Below, piece after piece: positions 43,461-51,569 of a stretch of DNA of 64,000 nt. Source of the DNA: CAWACP01 sp963780655 (GTDB lineage Bacteria > Acidobacteriota > Terriglobia > Bryobacterales > Bryobacteraceae); NCBI GenBank assembly GCA_963780655.1, contig CAWACP010000004.1:1302001-1366000 (forward strand), written 5' to 3'. A program made the position numbers and the translations under genes. The number at the start of each line of letters is the position of its first letter. Positions within the stretch are counted from its first letter, which is position 1. The notes beneath the pieces were generated by a model that did no database searches, was not told the DNA's origin, and worked only from the letters and a program-made list of their open reading frames with translations.

Positions 43461-44013
43461 TTCGTTGCGGCTACCGCACAACGAACGGCGTCCGAGGGGC
43501 TCGGGCCGTTTTGAACTCGCAGAGTTGTCAAACATCCTTGCGACGCCCGGCTGGAGATTCTCTTCGAGGGAGTTGTAGATACAGGCGGAGGAAATGTCGC
43601 GGGCCGGTGTCGGACTACGAAGAGCGCGGGCCATCCGCCAGATGAACGTCTGCTTCGTATTTCCATAAGCTGGGCAAGGTCGCGCGGGCGATCGGGTTGC
43701 GCCGTTGTGAAATGTGCGTTGAACCCAATCACTACTCGGCATCGTCCACAGACGGAGGTTTTGCTCTGGTTGTTCGAGTGAGCGGATCGAATGGCCGCGA
43801 CGACCAGTTGAACCATTTCAGCCTGTACGGAAACGTATGGGTGATGCCGAACCTTCGAGGCTCAGACCGAATACTCCATATCGCCCGTCCTGTACCCTGG
43901 CTTTTCCGCGGACCTCAGGGGCCGCGAGGCCAACTGGACGCGTGCGACAGCCGCCTGAGCGTATGCCGTCCGTGCGTTCCTGCGCCGGCTTGCTAACTAC
44001 AAAAAGAGTTGCA
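43461..44013. other. Gap with eno-derived fragment, no gene recognised
   Basis: 43631-43698 is the degraded copy of the eno 5' end described above. The rest (43461-43630 and 43699-44013) has open frames on both strands, but none resembles a known protein or has a good start. I call no gene here. Confidence 0.5.
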
Positions 44014-44299
44014 GTGATCGATGGAATTACGAATGGGTCGAGGAGAAAAGCCGGAAGAACCTCGCGAAGCATGGCCTGAGCTTCGAGGACGCGGAACACG
44101 TCTTTAACAGGCCGTGCGTCACATTCGAAGATGACCGTTTCGATTATGGGGAGGAGCGGCTGGTCACGCTGGGCTTGCTGGCAGGTCGCCTGGTTGTGAT
44201 CGCCCATTCCCCACGCGACGACGGGACACGCATTATCCCATGAGAAAGGGGCACCGACGTGAGCAAAAGATCTATCAAGAGCGATCTGGCGCGGATTGA
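44014..44299 (+). pseudogene. brnT: BrnT-like toxin with two frameshifts
   Basis: The middle reads as BrnT: NYEWVEEKSRKNLAKHGLSF, AEHVFNRPCVTFEDDRFDYG and ERLVTLGLLAGRLVVIAHS. No start codon is in this frame. GTG ATC GAT at 44014 would supply the N-terminus if one base were added near 44021. At the other end the frame stops after TRIIP, but MRKGHRREQKIYQERSGAD, the usual BrnT C-terminus, continues in the next frame from 44240 to the TGA at 44297. Two single-base losses thus disable the toxin, unless they are sequencing errors. Confidence 0.7.
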
Positions 44300-44525
44300 T
44301 CGCATGCGGGATACCGAGATCGACTATTCGGACATTCCGCCACTCGACAAGACCTTTCTCAAAAAGGCGACGGCTGCATGGCCGCCGACCAAAAAGCAAT
44401 TGACCATTCGCCTCGATGCGGACGTGCTGGACTGGCTGAAAAGCCACGGCCGAGGCTACCAGACTCGCATCAATCGCATCCTGCGAGTGGCGATGGAGAG
44501 TCAGCCGCATCGCACTCGTCGATAG
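44259..44525 (+). CDS. brnA: BrnA antitoxin
   Basis: 88 residues from GTG 44259, inside the 3' end of the toxin frame as in intact brnTA operons. The N-terminal toxin-binding region (DTEIDYSDIPPLDKTFLKKA) is followed by a ribbon-helix-helix (KKQLTIRLDADVLDWLKSHG, GYQTRINRILRVAM). It is intact while its toxin is not, so it may persist as a lone repressor. Confidence 0.88.
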   Translation: MSKRSIKSDLARIDRMRDTEIDYSDIPPLDKTFLKKATAAWPPTKKQLTIRLDADVLDWLKSHGRGYQTRINRILRVAMESQPHRTRR

Positions 44526-44641
44526 CGTGTACTCGCTGCGCCATGAGTATGTCCTCGCGTCGGGCCGAACTGCGGAAAGGTCGCTGAATTTGCGCTACCT
44601 GGCGGCGAGAGCCTCGGCGCATAGCGGGCCGGACAGGCCTA

Positions 44642-45070
44642 TTATTTTGTGACAGGCAAACCGGCCCGCTGGTATTCGACAAAGCCGCCGGAAAGAGAGA
44701 AGACGTTGGCGTATCCCATCTTCTGAAGCGTTATTGCCGCATAAGCCGAACGCGCGCCGCCTTTGCAATAAAGAACAATGCGCCTGTCCTTGTCCGGCAC
44801 GACCGAACCGATCCTGTCGGACAAAGTCCAGCGCGGAATGTGGACGGCCTTCACAGCATGTCCTTCCGCCCACTCGTTGTCTTCCCGGACATCGATCAGG
44901 ATGAATGAAGGACCCGAGGCCACCCACTGTTTCAACTGATCCGTGGATACCTCCTTTACCCGCTCGGTTGGGTCCTCGGTCGATTGTTCGTCCCGTGACG
45001 CCGCCGAAGACTGGCAGCCGTACAGCAAGGCCGCTATTACCGCGGCGGGGGCAAGCGCTCTTAGTTGCAT
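44642..45070 (-). CDS. Rhodanese-like lipoprotein
   Basis: 142 residues. The N-terminal signal ends in the lipobox LLYGC (Cys 19), so the protein should be lipid-anchored in the envelope. The rhodanese domain (about 40-140) has ILIDVREDNEWAEGHAVKAVHIP and the active-site loop YCKGGARSA with Cys 102. It transfers sulfane sulfur or handles cysteine redox. It is the last gene of the PadR-thioesterase-NifX-like operon, 34 bases downstream. Confidence 0.9.
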   Translation of the reverse strand: MQLRALAPAAVIAALLYGCQSSAASRDEQSTEDPTERVKEVSTDQLKQWVASGPSFILIDVREDNEWAEGHAVKAVHIPRWTLSDRIGSVVPDKDRRIVLYCKGGARSAYAAITLQKMGYANVFSLSGGFVEYQRAGLPVTK

Positions 45071-45104
45071 TTCTCGTTCGCTCGAAGGTTCCTCGGAGTG
45101 CTGG

Positions 45105-45497
45105 CTATCGATGACAACTGCAGGAGCTTGCGGAGGCCTCCACCAGCGTGCCCGCGAGATATGCCGCTACCGCGTTCTCTGCCGGTCCCGGGTCGGCCAG
45201 GACTATTTTGATTCCCCGGGTCGCGAGGGCGTTGCCGGCTCCATCGCCGATTCCAGAGCAGATCACCACTTCGCAATCGGCAAGCGCCTCGACCACGCCT
45301 CGGTGGCTGTGAACGCCGCTCCCGCATCCCTGGCCGTGCGCATCGTGGTCCGGCTCATGGGAGCACAGGCCGGCATTGCTTCGCTTCTCCCGGCCCGCGA
45401 TCGAACTCTGCTGGACGTCAAAAACCAGAAAGGCCGCGCTCCGGCCGAAATGGCGCGACATGTTCACGCCGTCATTCGTTGGAACTGCAATTTTCAT
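45105..45497 (-). CDS. NifX/NifB-type Fe-Mo cluster-binding family protein
   Basis: 130 residues from ATG 45497, with AAAGGA upstream. KIAVPTNDGVNMSRHFGRSAAF opens the dinitrogenase iron-molybdenum cofactor-binding fold, and CEVVICSGIGDGAGNAL and IKIVLADPG follow. A His/Cys-rich loop (CSHEPDHDAHGQGCGSGVHS) and a CSCH tail suggest metal or cluster binding. There are no nitrogenase genes here, so it acts in some other metal or Fe-S process. Its start overlaps the thioesterase end by 26 bases. Confidence 0.88.
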   Translation of the reverse strand: MKIAVPTNDGVNMSRHFGRSAAFLVFDVQQSSIAGREKRSNAGLCSHEPDHDAHGQGCGSGVHSHRGVVEALADCEVVICSGIGDGAGNALATRGIKIVLADPGPAENAVAAYLAGTLVEASASSCSCHR

Positions 45498-45945
45498 ATG
45501 ATTTCCTTTCGGCCCGCAGCGCGAGGAACGATGCCCACGCGTGTGCTCGCTCGACGCCATCGGGACCTGTCAGAGTCGCTTCGGTCACTACCAGACGCTT
45601 TCGCCGCCCGACCACCCACGCGCGAATGTACAGGGTTTCGCCAGGCGAAACATGACGTCGGAACCGGACACGGAGCTCGCCGGTCAACGCTTCGCATCGC
45701 GAAAACATCACTGCTTTGGACATGGCTTCGTCCAGCACTGTGCTGACAATCCCTCCGTGGACGATGTCCTGAAACCCTTCCCAATCGGCCGTTGGCGTCC
45801 ACACGGCATGCACCGTGCCGTCGGCGCCGGGCTCGTAGCGAATGCGCAGCCCGTGCGGGTGGTCCGCTCCGCAGACGAAACAGCGCGATTGCCTGCGCGC
45901 ATGCAGGGCATCCGCCTCCGCGAACGCCCGCTCACTCGATGTCAT
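45472..45945 (-). CDS. PaaI-type hotdog thioesterase
   Basis: 157 residues from ATG 45945, which overlaps the PadR stop by 4 bases. A CFVCGADHPHGLRIRYEP start (possible metal-binding Cys pair) leads into the hotdog core WEGFQDIVHGGIVSTVLDEAMS, with the HGG motif of the PaaI branch. The acyl-CoA substrate is unknown. Gene overlaps on both sides show it belongs to this operon. Confidence 0.87.
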   Translation of the reverse strand: MTSSERAFAEADALHARRQSRCFVCGADHPHGLRIRYEPGADGTVHAVWTPTADWEGFQDIVHGGIVSTVLDEAMSKAVMFSRCEALTGELRVRFRRHVSPGETLYIRAWVVGRRKRLVVTEATLTGPDGVERAHAWASFLALRAERKSYENCSSNE

Positions 45946-46388
45946 GCCGCGCCCCGCCTGGGTTTCCGCTCCGCGGGTGTCGCGCCCGCCGCGGGGGGCT
46001 CTCCCGCGAACTTCGCGGCCGTTCGAACAAATCGGCCCATCGCCTGAGCCATATGGCCAAGAACGACAATCCACTCTTCCAAATGCTGCTCGCCGCGCTC
46101 GGTGAGGGAATAAACTCTCCGCGCCGGTCCATGGCCCTCCACATCCCAGTCGGATGTTACGCAGCCGTTCTCTTCCAGTTGCCGCAGCGTTTTGTACAGA
46201 GCGGCGGCTTCGATGGACGCATCGGTAAGCGCGTGCGAGGGAAGTTCGGTCGCCAGCTCATAACCGTAGGAACGCCCCTTTTTCTTCAGCAGCAGCAACA
46301 GGACGGGCTCCACGAATCGATACAGATTGCCCATGGCGCAGGTGCAGGGATGGCCTTCTCCGTGGCGTGGGCATATTCGGCGAGGCAT
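45942..46388 (-). CDS. PadR-family regulator with Cys-rich N-terminus
   Basis: 148 residues. The first 18 (PRRICPRHGEGHPCTCAMGN) hold three cysteines and two histidines, a likely metal or redox site. Then comes the PadR winged helix (LLLLKKKGRSYGYELATEL, ALYKTLRQLEENGCVTSDW) and a C-terminal dimerisation helix. It is the first gene of the operon and divergent from the secreted-protein remnant. It probably represses its own operon in response to a metal or thiol signal (inference). Confidence 0.87.
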   Translation of the reverse strand: MPRRICPRHGEGHPCTCAMGNLYRFVEPVLLLLLKKKGRSYGYELATELPSHALTDASIEAAALYKTLRQLEENGCVTSDWDVEGHGPARRVYSLTERGEQHLEEWIVVLGHMAQAMGRFVRTAAKFAGEPPAAGATPAERKPRRGAA

Positions 46389-46409
46389 GATATGTTTCCT
46401 CTATCGCCT

Positions 46410-46455
46410 CCAGACTATCAGCTATATGATGATAGATGCAACTAGAATCTAGTCG
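46410..46455. promoter_or_regulatory. Candidate PadR operator
   Basis: The perfect interrupted palindrome ACTAGAATCTAGT lies at 46441-46453 and a looser one, TATCAGCTATATGATGATA, ends near 46435. The segment is AT-rich and sits between the PadR start (46388) and the divergent gene (46501). Confidence 0.55.
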
Positions 46456-46500
46456 AAGGGCGATGGTCTCGTCTTTCGCAGGTTCCAGGGAGGAAGTGGT

Positions 46501-46939
46501 ATGAAACACGCGCTGTTGATTGCAGCAGTCATTCTGGTCGCGGCCCCCGGACTCGCCGGCGGGCGCCAGTGCTGGCGCGGCGATTGCGTCCGGGGCTATT
46601 GCGGAGGCGGTTGCTGGAGAAACTCACAGGTGAGTTCGAATGGGTCTGGAAACGGCTACGGCCGGGCGGGGCGGTATCGGACGCAATCCAATACGGCGGC
46701 CCTTCATGAACTGGAGGGCAGAATCGCCGGAGTCGAATACCTGCCCGGCTCGCACCCGCGGGTTTCCGCACCCAGGGGGACATGCTCCTGAAGGAAGGGG
46801 ACACCGTGTCGGTGAAGGGCTACGAAGTTGCGTGCCGCAGAGGAGATTTCCTCATGGCCACGGAGATCCGTAAAGGCTGGACTGGCGCTTGTCCTACGAG
46901 ATTCCGGTGGGCGTCCGGTCTGGTGAACCGGTGGGTTGA
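46501..46939 (+). pseudogene. Secreted Cys/Gly-rich protein remnant, frameshifted
   Basis: The signal peptide (KHALLIAAVILVAAPGLAGG) and Cys-rich region (CWRGDCVRGYCGGGCW) are intact, and GRIAGVEYLPG starts a small beta domain. After that, LAPAGFRTQGDMLLKEGD and VSVKGYEVACRRGDFLMATE continue in a second frame, and LDWRLSYEIPVGVRSGEPVG in a third, ending at TGA 46937. Compared with the family pattern, about 20 residues after YLPG also seem to be missing. Function unknown; probably an envelope metal or redox protein. Confidence 0.6.
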
Positions 46940-47170
46940 ATGCAGAGTGAAAAACACGTCGATCTGGTGAAACGCGGAGAGCGGATCATCTTCGGGCAGA
47001 CTGAACTCGACCAGCTCATTGCACACGGTTGGAAAGTCGTCGCTCAGACTACCGAAAACGAACAGCGTGGTGAAGATGGTGAGAGCATCTGCATCGTGAA
47101 GTGCCGGTTGAAGCGGCGCAGGCTCGGGACGCGAGGCCGCGGCGTGATTGCTGCGATACTGGGCTCCTGA
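46940..47170 (+). CDS. Hypothetical small protein, 76 residues
   Basis: ATG 46940 follows directly after the previous TGA. The sequence QSEKHVDLVKRGERIIFGQ, TELDQLIAHGWKVVAQTTE and a basic C-terminus look protein-like but match no family I know. No clear ribosome site, so it may depend on coupling to the remnant upstream. Confidence 0.45.
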   Translation: MQSEKHVDLVKRGERIIFGQTELDQLIAHGWKVVAQTTENEQRGEDGESICIVKCRLKRRRLGTRGRGVIAAILGS

Positions 47171-47280
47171 TTTCCGCCGCTGCGACTGCTGCCGGCCCTT
47201 GGCCTGCGAACTGTCTTTTTACCAGCACTCTTCTGAACCGCTCGACTCCTCCACGCGTATTAAGATTGGTATTCCACTCC

Positions 47281-48318
47281 ATGCGACGCCTCGCGATAGT
47301 GCTCCTGACGCTCGCCTCCACGCTGTCTGCCCAGACCATAACCATCCGCCTCGGCACACTCGCGCCGCGCAACTCGCGCTGGCACCAGCTACTGCTGGAG
47401 ATGGGCGACAAATGGAAGAACGCATCCAGCGGCGCCGTGCTTCTGAAGGTCTATCCCGGCGGAGAGCAGGGCGACGAGCCCGAGATGGTGCAGAAGATGC
47501 GAATCGGCGAGCTGCAGGCCGTAGCCATTTCCGGCGCCGGATTGAGCGGCATCGACGCCTCCACATCGGCGCTGCAGATCCCCATGATGTACGACTCCTG
47601 GGCCCAGCTCGATTACGTCCGTGACCGCATCGGCCCGCAGCTGGAGAAGATGCTGGCCGCGCGCGGCTATGTCGTGTTGAACTGGGGCGACACCGGCTGG
47701 GTGCACTTTTTTTCGAAGAAACCCGCCACCACTCCCGACGATTTCCGGCGCCTGAAGGTCTGCGTTCTGCAGGGCGATGCCACCATGTTCGAGCTCTATA
47801 AGCGCAACGGCTTTCACCCGGTATCGCTCGCGGCGACGGACATTCTGACCGGATTGCAGACGGGTCTCATCGATGCGTTTCAGGCTCCGCCAACGGTCGC
47901 GCTCGGCAGCCAGTGGTTCGGCGGCGCCAGAAACATGCTCGACATCAAATTCGCGCCACTCACCGGCGCCACGCTGGTTCAGAAGGCCACGTGGGAGCGC
48001 ATCCCGGCGAACGTTCGCCCGCAGTTGCTGAAGATCGCGAACGAATCGGGCGCGCAGATCCGCGAGGAGATCCGCAAACTGGAGGACACCTCCATCGGCA
48101 TGATGCAGTCGTTCGGGCTTACCGTTGTTCATGCCGATCCGAATGCCGTCAGTGAGTGGCGCACGCTGGTGGAGCAGAAGCTCTGGCCCGCGCTGCGCGG
48201 CGGCGGCATGCCCGCGCCGCTGTTCGATCAGGTGAAGAAGCTGTGCGCCGATTACCAGGCCGGCCTGACATCCCCGAAGTCACCGGCAAAGAAGGCCCGC
48301 CGCTCGGGGAAACGGTGA
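47281..48318 (+). CDS. TRAP transporter substrate-binding protein (DctP family)
   Basis: 345 residues from ATG 47281. A short signal peptide (RRLAIVLLTLASTLSA) precedes the DctP fold: IRLGTLAPRNSRWHQLL, VYPGGEQGDEPEMVQKMRIG and the family's arginine-containing LKVCVLQGDATMFELYK. TDILTGLQTGLIDAFQAPP is the typical late motif. It captures a carboxylate-type solute in the periplasm. The TGA overlaps the permease GTG by 4 bases. Confidence 0.92.
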   Translation: MRRLAIVLLTLASTLSAQTITIRLGTLAPRNSRWHQLLLEMGDKWKNASSGAVLLKVYPGGEQGDEPEMVQKMRIGELQAVAISGAGLSGIDASTSALQIPMMYDSWAQLDYVRDRIGPQLEKMLAARGYVVLNWGDTGWVHFFSKKPATTPDDFRRLKVCVLQGDATMFELYKRNGFHPVSLAATDILTGLQTGLIDAFQAPPTVALGSQWFGGARNMLDIKFAPLTGATLVQKATWERIPANVRPQLLKIANESGAQIREEIRKLEDTSIGMMQSFGLTVVHADPNAVSEWRTLVEQKLWPALRGGGMPAPLFDQVKKLCADYQAGLTSPKSPAKKARRSGKR

Positions 48319-50222
48319 CCGCGGAACCACAGCCTGCGAAAGCGCCCAACGCCGGGCGCAGGAATCCTCTGGTCGTACTCGAAGACAGCCTCTCGGTGAT
48401 CGCGCTTCTCCTGATGGTGTTTCTGCCCGTCAGCGAAATGGTGACGCGCACACTGCACCTGCCCGGAGTTCCCGCTTCGCCGATGATCGTCCAGCAGCTC
48501 ACGCTGTGGGTGGGGCTGCTGGGGGCCGCTCTGGCCGCGCGCACCGGGCGGCTGCTGGCGCTCTCGTCCAGCACGTTCCTGCCGGAGCGAATTCGCCCGT
48601 ATGTCAGCGTGTTCACCGGCTTCATGCTGGTGGCGGTTTCCACGTGCCTCGCTTACGCCGGGATGACGTTTCTCCGAAGCGAACGCCAGGCGGGCAGCAT
48701 GCTCATGCCGGGCGTGCCGAAGTGGTGGTGCCTGATCATACTGCCGGCCGGATTCGCCATGGTGGCGCTGCGCGGCATCTGGTTCGCCGGGAAGCGCGTG
48801 GTTGGCGATCCGCTGGCGGAAGCCGCCGACGACCCCGGCGCCGAGCTGCTGCCGTTCTCGGCCGTGCGCGTCTGGATCTCCCGCGTAATTGCGGCGCTGG
48901 GCCTGCTCATCCCGGTTGCGCTGGGCCGGTGGATTCCCGCCGGTGAGCCGACCGTTTTCTGGACGGGCATCATGGTGATGTTCGCCGCGGCCCTGCTCGG
49001 CCTGCCGATCTTCGCCGTGTTCGGCGGCTTCGCGCTGCTGCTGTTCTGGAACGCCGCTACGCCCGTGGCTTCCGTCACGGTGGAGATGTACCGGCTGGTC
49101 GCTTCGCCGCTGCTGCCGTCCATTCCGTTGTTCACCCTCGCCGGGTATTTCATGGTGCAGGGCGGCGCCACCAAACGGCTGCTGCGCGTCTTCACCGCGC
49201 TGTTTTCCTGGATGCCGGGCGGCCTCGCGCTGGTTACGGTTCTGATCTGCACCATATTTACGTGGGCGGGGTCGGGCCTGACCATCTTGTCCATCGGAGG
49301 CCTGCTGGTTCCTGTCCTCATCCGCACGCGGTACCCGGAGAAATTCTCCATCGGCCTGCTGACGTCATCCGGATCGCTGGGGCTGCTTTTTCCGACCAGC
49401 GTGCCCACCATCCTTTATTGCGTCTATTCGCAGACTCCCATCGACCAGCTCTTCATCGGCGGTCTGCTGCCGCTGCTGCTCATGGTGTCGCTGGTAGGGG
49501 CCATGGGCATTTACAAGGGCCTCGAATGCAATGCCGTGCGCGATAAGTTCTCGCCGCGCGAGGCGGTGGCGGCGTTGTGGGAAGCGAAGTGGGAGTTACT
49601 CATCCCGGCCATCATGATCGTCGGCATCTTCGGCGGCTTTGGGACCCTTACCGAGGCGGCAGCCCTGACGGCTTTCTGCGCGCTTTTCGTCGAGTCGGTG
49701 ATTTATCGCGATCTGAAAATCCTCCGCGATTACGACAAGGTGTTTGTCGAGTGCGCCACCATCGTCGGCGGCGTGTTACTCATCATGGGCGTCGCGCTGG
49801 GATTCACGAACTATCTGGTGAATGCCGAGGTTCCGGCCAGCATCATCGACTGGGTGCAGACCAACATCCACTCGAAGTATCTGTTCCTGTTTGCGCTCAA
49901 CATCGCGCTGCTGGTGGTGGGAGCGCTGATGGACGTCTTCGCGGCCATCCTGGTGGTGGTGCCGCTGCTGAAGCCACTGGCGGCGCTTTACCACATCCAT
50001 CCCGTGCAGATGGGAATCATCTTCCTCGCGAATCTCGAGTTGGGTTACCTGCACCCGCCTGTCGGCATCAATCTGTTTCTGGCCGCATACCGTTTTCGGA
50101 AGCCCATGACTTACCTGATGTGGGCGACGCTGCCGTTTCTCGGCATCCTGTTTGTCAGCGTGCTGCTGATCACCTACGTGCCCTGGCTGACCGAGGCGCC
50201 GCTGCACTGGTTCGGCAAGTAA
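48315..50222 (+). CDS. Fused TRAP transporter permease (DctQ-DctM)
   Basis: 635 residues from GTG 48315, which overlaps the DctP stop. Residues about 25-165 are the four-TM DctQ part (VVLEDSLSVIALLLMVFLPV, QQLTLWVGLLGAALAARTGR). From about 195 on is the DctM channel with many TMs, including SIPLFTLAGYFMVQGG, FTWAGSGLTILSIGGLLVPV and LGYLHPPVGINLFLAAYRF. Sodium-driven uptake of organic acids is the usual role. Confidence 0.93.
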   Translation: MTAEPQPAKAPNAGRRNPLVVLEDSLSVIALLLMVFLPVSEMVTRTLHLPGVPASPMIVQQLTLWVGLLGAALAARTGRLLALSSSTFLPERIRPYVSVFTGFMLVAVSTCLAYAGMTFLRSERQAGSMLMPGVPKWWCLIILPAGFAMVALRGIWFAGKRVVGDPLAEAADDPGAELLPFSAVRVWISRVIAALGLLIPVALGRWIPAGEPTVFWTGIMVMFAAALLGLPIFAVFGGFALLLFWNAATPVASVTVEMYRLVASPLLPSIPLFTLAGYFMVQGGATKRLLRVFTALFSWMPGGLALVTVLICTIFTWAGSGLTILSIGGLLVPVLIRTRYPEKFSIGLLTSSGSLGLLFPTSVPTILYCVYSQTPIDQLFIGGLLPLLLMVSLVGAMGIYKGLECNAVRDKFSPREAVAALWEAKWELLIPAIMIVGIFGGFGTLTEAAALTAFCALFVESVIYRDLKILRDYDKVFVECATIVGGVLLIMGVALGFTNYLVNAEVPASIIDWVQTNIHSKYLFLFALNIALLVVGALMDVFAAILVVVPLLKPLAALYHIHPVQMGIIFLANLELGYLHPPVGINLFLAAYRFRKPMTYLMWATLPFLGILFVSVLLITYVPWLTEAPLHWFGK

Positions 50223-50290
50223 TCAGCCCTGCCCGAGGCAGGCCGTCGCCGCATCGTGTTCGGCGGCGCCACGGCGCTGACCGATTCGTT

Positions 50291-50440
50291 CCCGCGGCCG
50301 GCGCCCCCGCCGGCCTGCTCCCACACGCGACAACTCTACTGTCCGCGCGGCCAGCGGGGCCGGGGGGCCCCGCGCAGGCCGGGGGGCCTGCCCCACAAAC
50401 GGACTTCGACTCAGCTCGCTGTCGAAAACTATATGGCATT
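50291..50440. mobile_element. MITE-like element, copy 3, left end missing
   Basis: From CCCGCGGCCGGCGCCCCC (50291) to the right terminal repeat GAAAACTATATGGCATT (50424-50440) it matches copies 1 and 2. The left terminal repeat and the first 60 or so bases are replaced by unrelated sequence. The right flank AGGCTTTTAGTCTGC is a mutated family A palindrome half. Confidence 0.8.
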
Positions 50441-50446
50441 AGGCTT

Positions 50447-51484
50447 TTAGTCTGCACCGTGCGCCGAAAACGCAGCCAGAGCGCGCAGGGTCTCGACCGC
50501 GCGGCCCGAGTCGATGGAATCGGCGGCGAGTGCGACTCCTTCGAGCAATCCCGCGGCGCGTCCCGAGACCACCAGCGCCGCCGCCGCGTTTGCCAGCACG
50601 ATATTTCTGCAAGCCCCTCCTTCGCCCGCAAGCACACCTCGGGCGATGGCGGCATTCCGCTCCGGATCGCCGCCCCGGATGTCGTCCATGCGGCATGCCG
50701 GGAGGCCGAAATCCGCAGGCGTCCAGTAACGGCGCTCGATGCGTCCACCGGCCACTTCAAAAGCGATGGTTGGCGCTGTTGTGCTGACCTCATCCAGACC
50801 GTCTTCGCCGTGGACCACAAACGATTTGTCCGTACCCAGCGCTGCCAGAGCGCCGGCTATCAGCTCCGCCGCGTGTGCCGAAGGAGCGCCGACGAGCTGC
50901 CGCGACGCGCTCGCCGGATTCGTCAGCGGGCCCAGCAGGTTAAACACCGTCCGCATCTTCAGCTCGAGCCGCGCCGGCTGGGCGTGCTTCATGGCGGGAT
51001 GGTGGGCGGGCGCGAAAAGGAAGCCGATGCCAACGGTGCGGATCGCCTCCGCCACGCGCCGCGAATCCGATACGATGTGGACGCCAAGCGCCTCCAGCAC
51101 ATCGGCGCTGCCGCAGTGCCCGGATATGGAGCGATTGCCGTGCTTGGCGACGCGCACGCCCGCGCCCGCGGTGACGAACGCCGCCACCGTCGAGATGTTG
51201 AACGTTCCTGCCCCGTCGCCGCCCGTGCCGCACGTGTCGAGCAGGGGTTCGCCATTCACGTCCACGTGAACTCGCTCGGCCTTCTCGCGCATGGCGCGGG
51301 CGAAGCCGGTGAGCTCGGTCGCCGTCTCGCCTTTCATCCGCAGCGCCACCAGAAAGGCCGCCACCTGCGCCACGCTCGTTTCGCCGTTCAGGATGGCCAG
51401 CATCGCCGCACGCGCGTCGTTGTCGCCGAGGTCCTCCCGCGCAACCACGCGATGAAGAAAGTCGAGAAAAGGCAAATTCAGCAC
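50447..51484 (-). CDS. trpD: Anthranilate phosphoribosyltransferase
   Basis: 345 residues from GTG 51484. The PRPP loop LDTCGTGGDGAGTFNIST and KHGNRSISGHCGSADVLEALG are diagnostic. VVHGEDGLDEVSTTAPT is the conserved late motif. It catalyses the second step of tryptophan synthesis. No other trp genes are adjacent. Confidence 0.95.
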   Translation of the reverse strand: MLNLPFLDFLHRVVAREDLGDNDARAAMLAILNGETSVAQVAAFLVALRMKGETATELTGFARAMREKAERVHVDVNGEPLLDTCGTGGDGAGTFNISTVAAFVTAGAGVRVAKHGNRSISGHCGSADVLEALGVHIVSDSRRVAEAIRTVGIGFLFAPAHHPAMKHAQPARLELKMRTVFNLLGPLTNPASASRQLVGAPSAHAAELIAGALAALGTDKSFVVHGEDGLDEVSTTAPTIAFEVAGGRIERRYWTPADFGLPACRMDDIRGGDPERNAAIARGVLAGEGGACRNIVLANAAAALVVSGRAAGLLEGVALAADSIDSGRAVETLRALAAFSAHGAD

Positions 51485-51490
51485 CGTGCT

Positions 51491-51552
51491 ACCGCTCCCT
51501 GACGGTCGCGGCTCAGCCAGCGTTTCCGAGCCGCGACCGCGAGGGAGCGGTT
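51491..51552. repeat. Palindromic repeat, family C
   Basis: Arms of about 27 bases (starting ACCGCTCCCTGACGGTCGCG, ending in the complement) around a short loop CAGCCAGCGTTTC. Located in the gap between asmA-like and trpD genes, where it could form a strong hairpin. Confidence 0.8.
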
Positions 51553-51569
51553 AGGTGTGGCTTCAATCA

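Larger units (their letters stand above)
39781..43698. mobile_element. Probable inserted cassette bordered by eno 5'-end repeats
   Basis: Direct repeats border this segment. 39642-39667, 39717-39731 and 39764-39780 (eno codons, eno start, upstream) correspond to 43631-43656, 43657-43670 and 43682-43698, with a short deletion between the first two blocks in the second copy. Between them lie only the four cassette genes. No integrase or transposase is present, so the route of arrival is unknown. Confidence 0.6.

Noticed and set aside
45105..45497. Nitrogen fixation locus
   Set aside because: Only a NifX-fold protein is present. No nitrogenase or cofactor assembly genes accompany it.
49577..51502. 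641-codon plus-strand frame running through the TRAP permease end, MITE copy 3 and opposite trpD
   Set aside because: It crosses three unrelated features and reads as shadow sequence in each.
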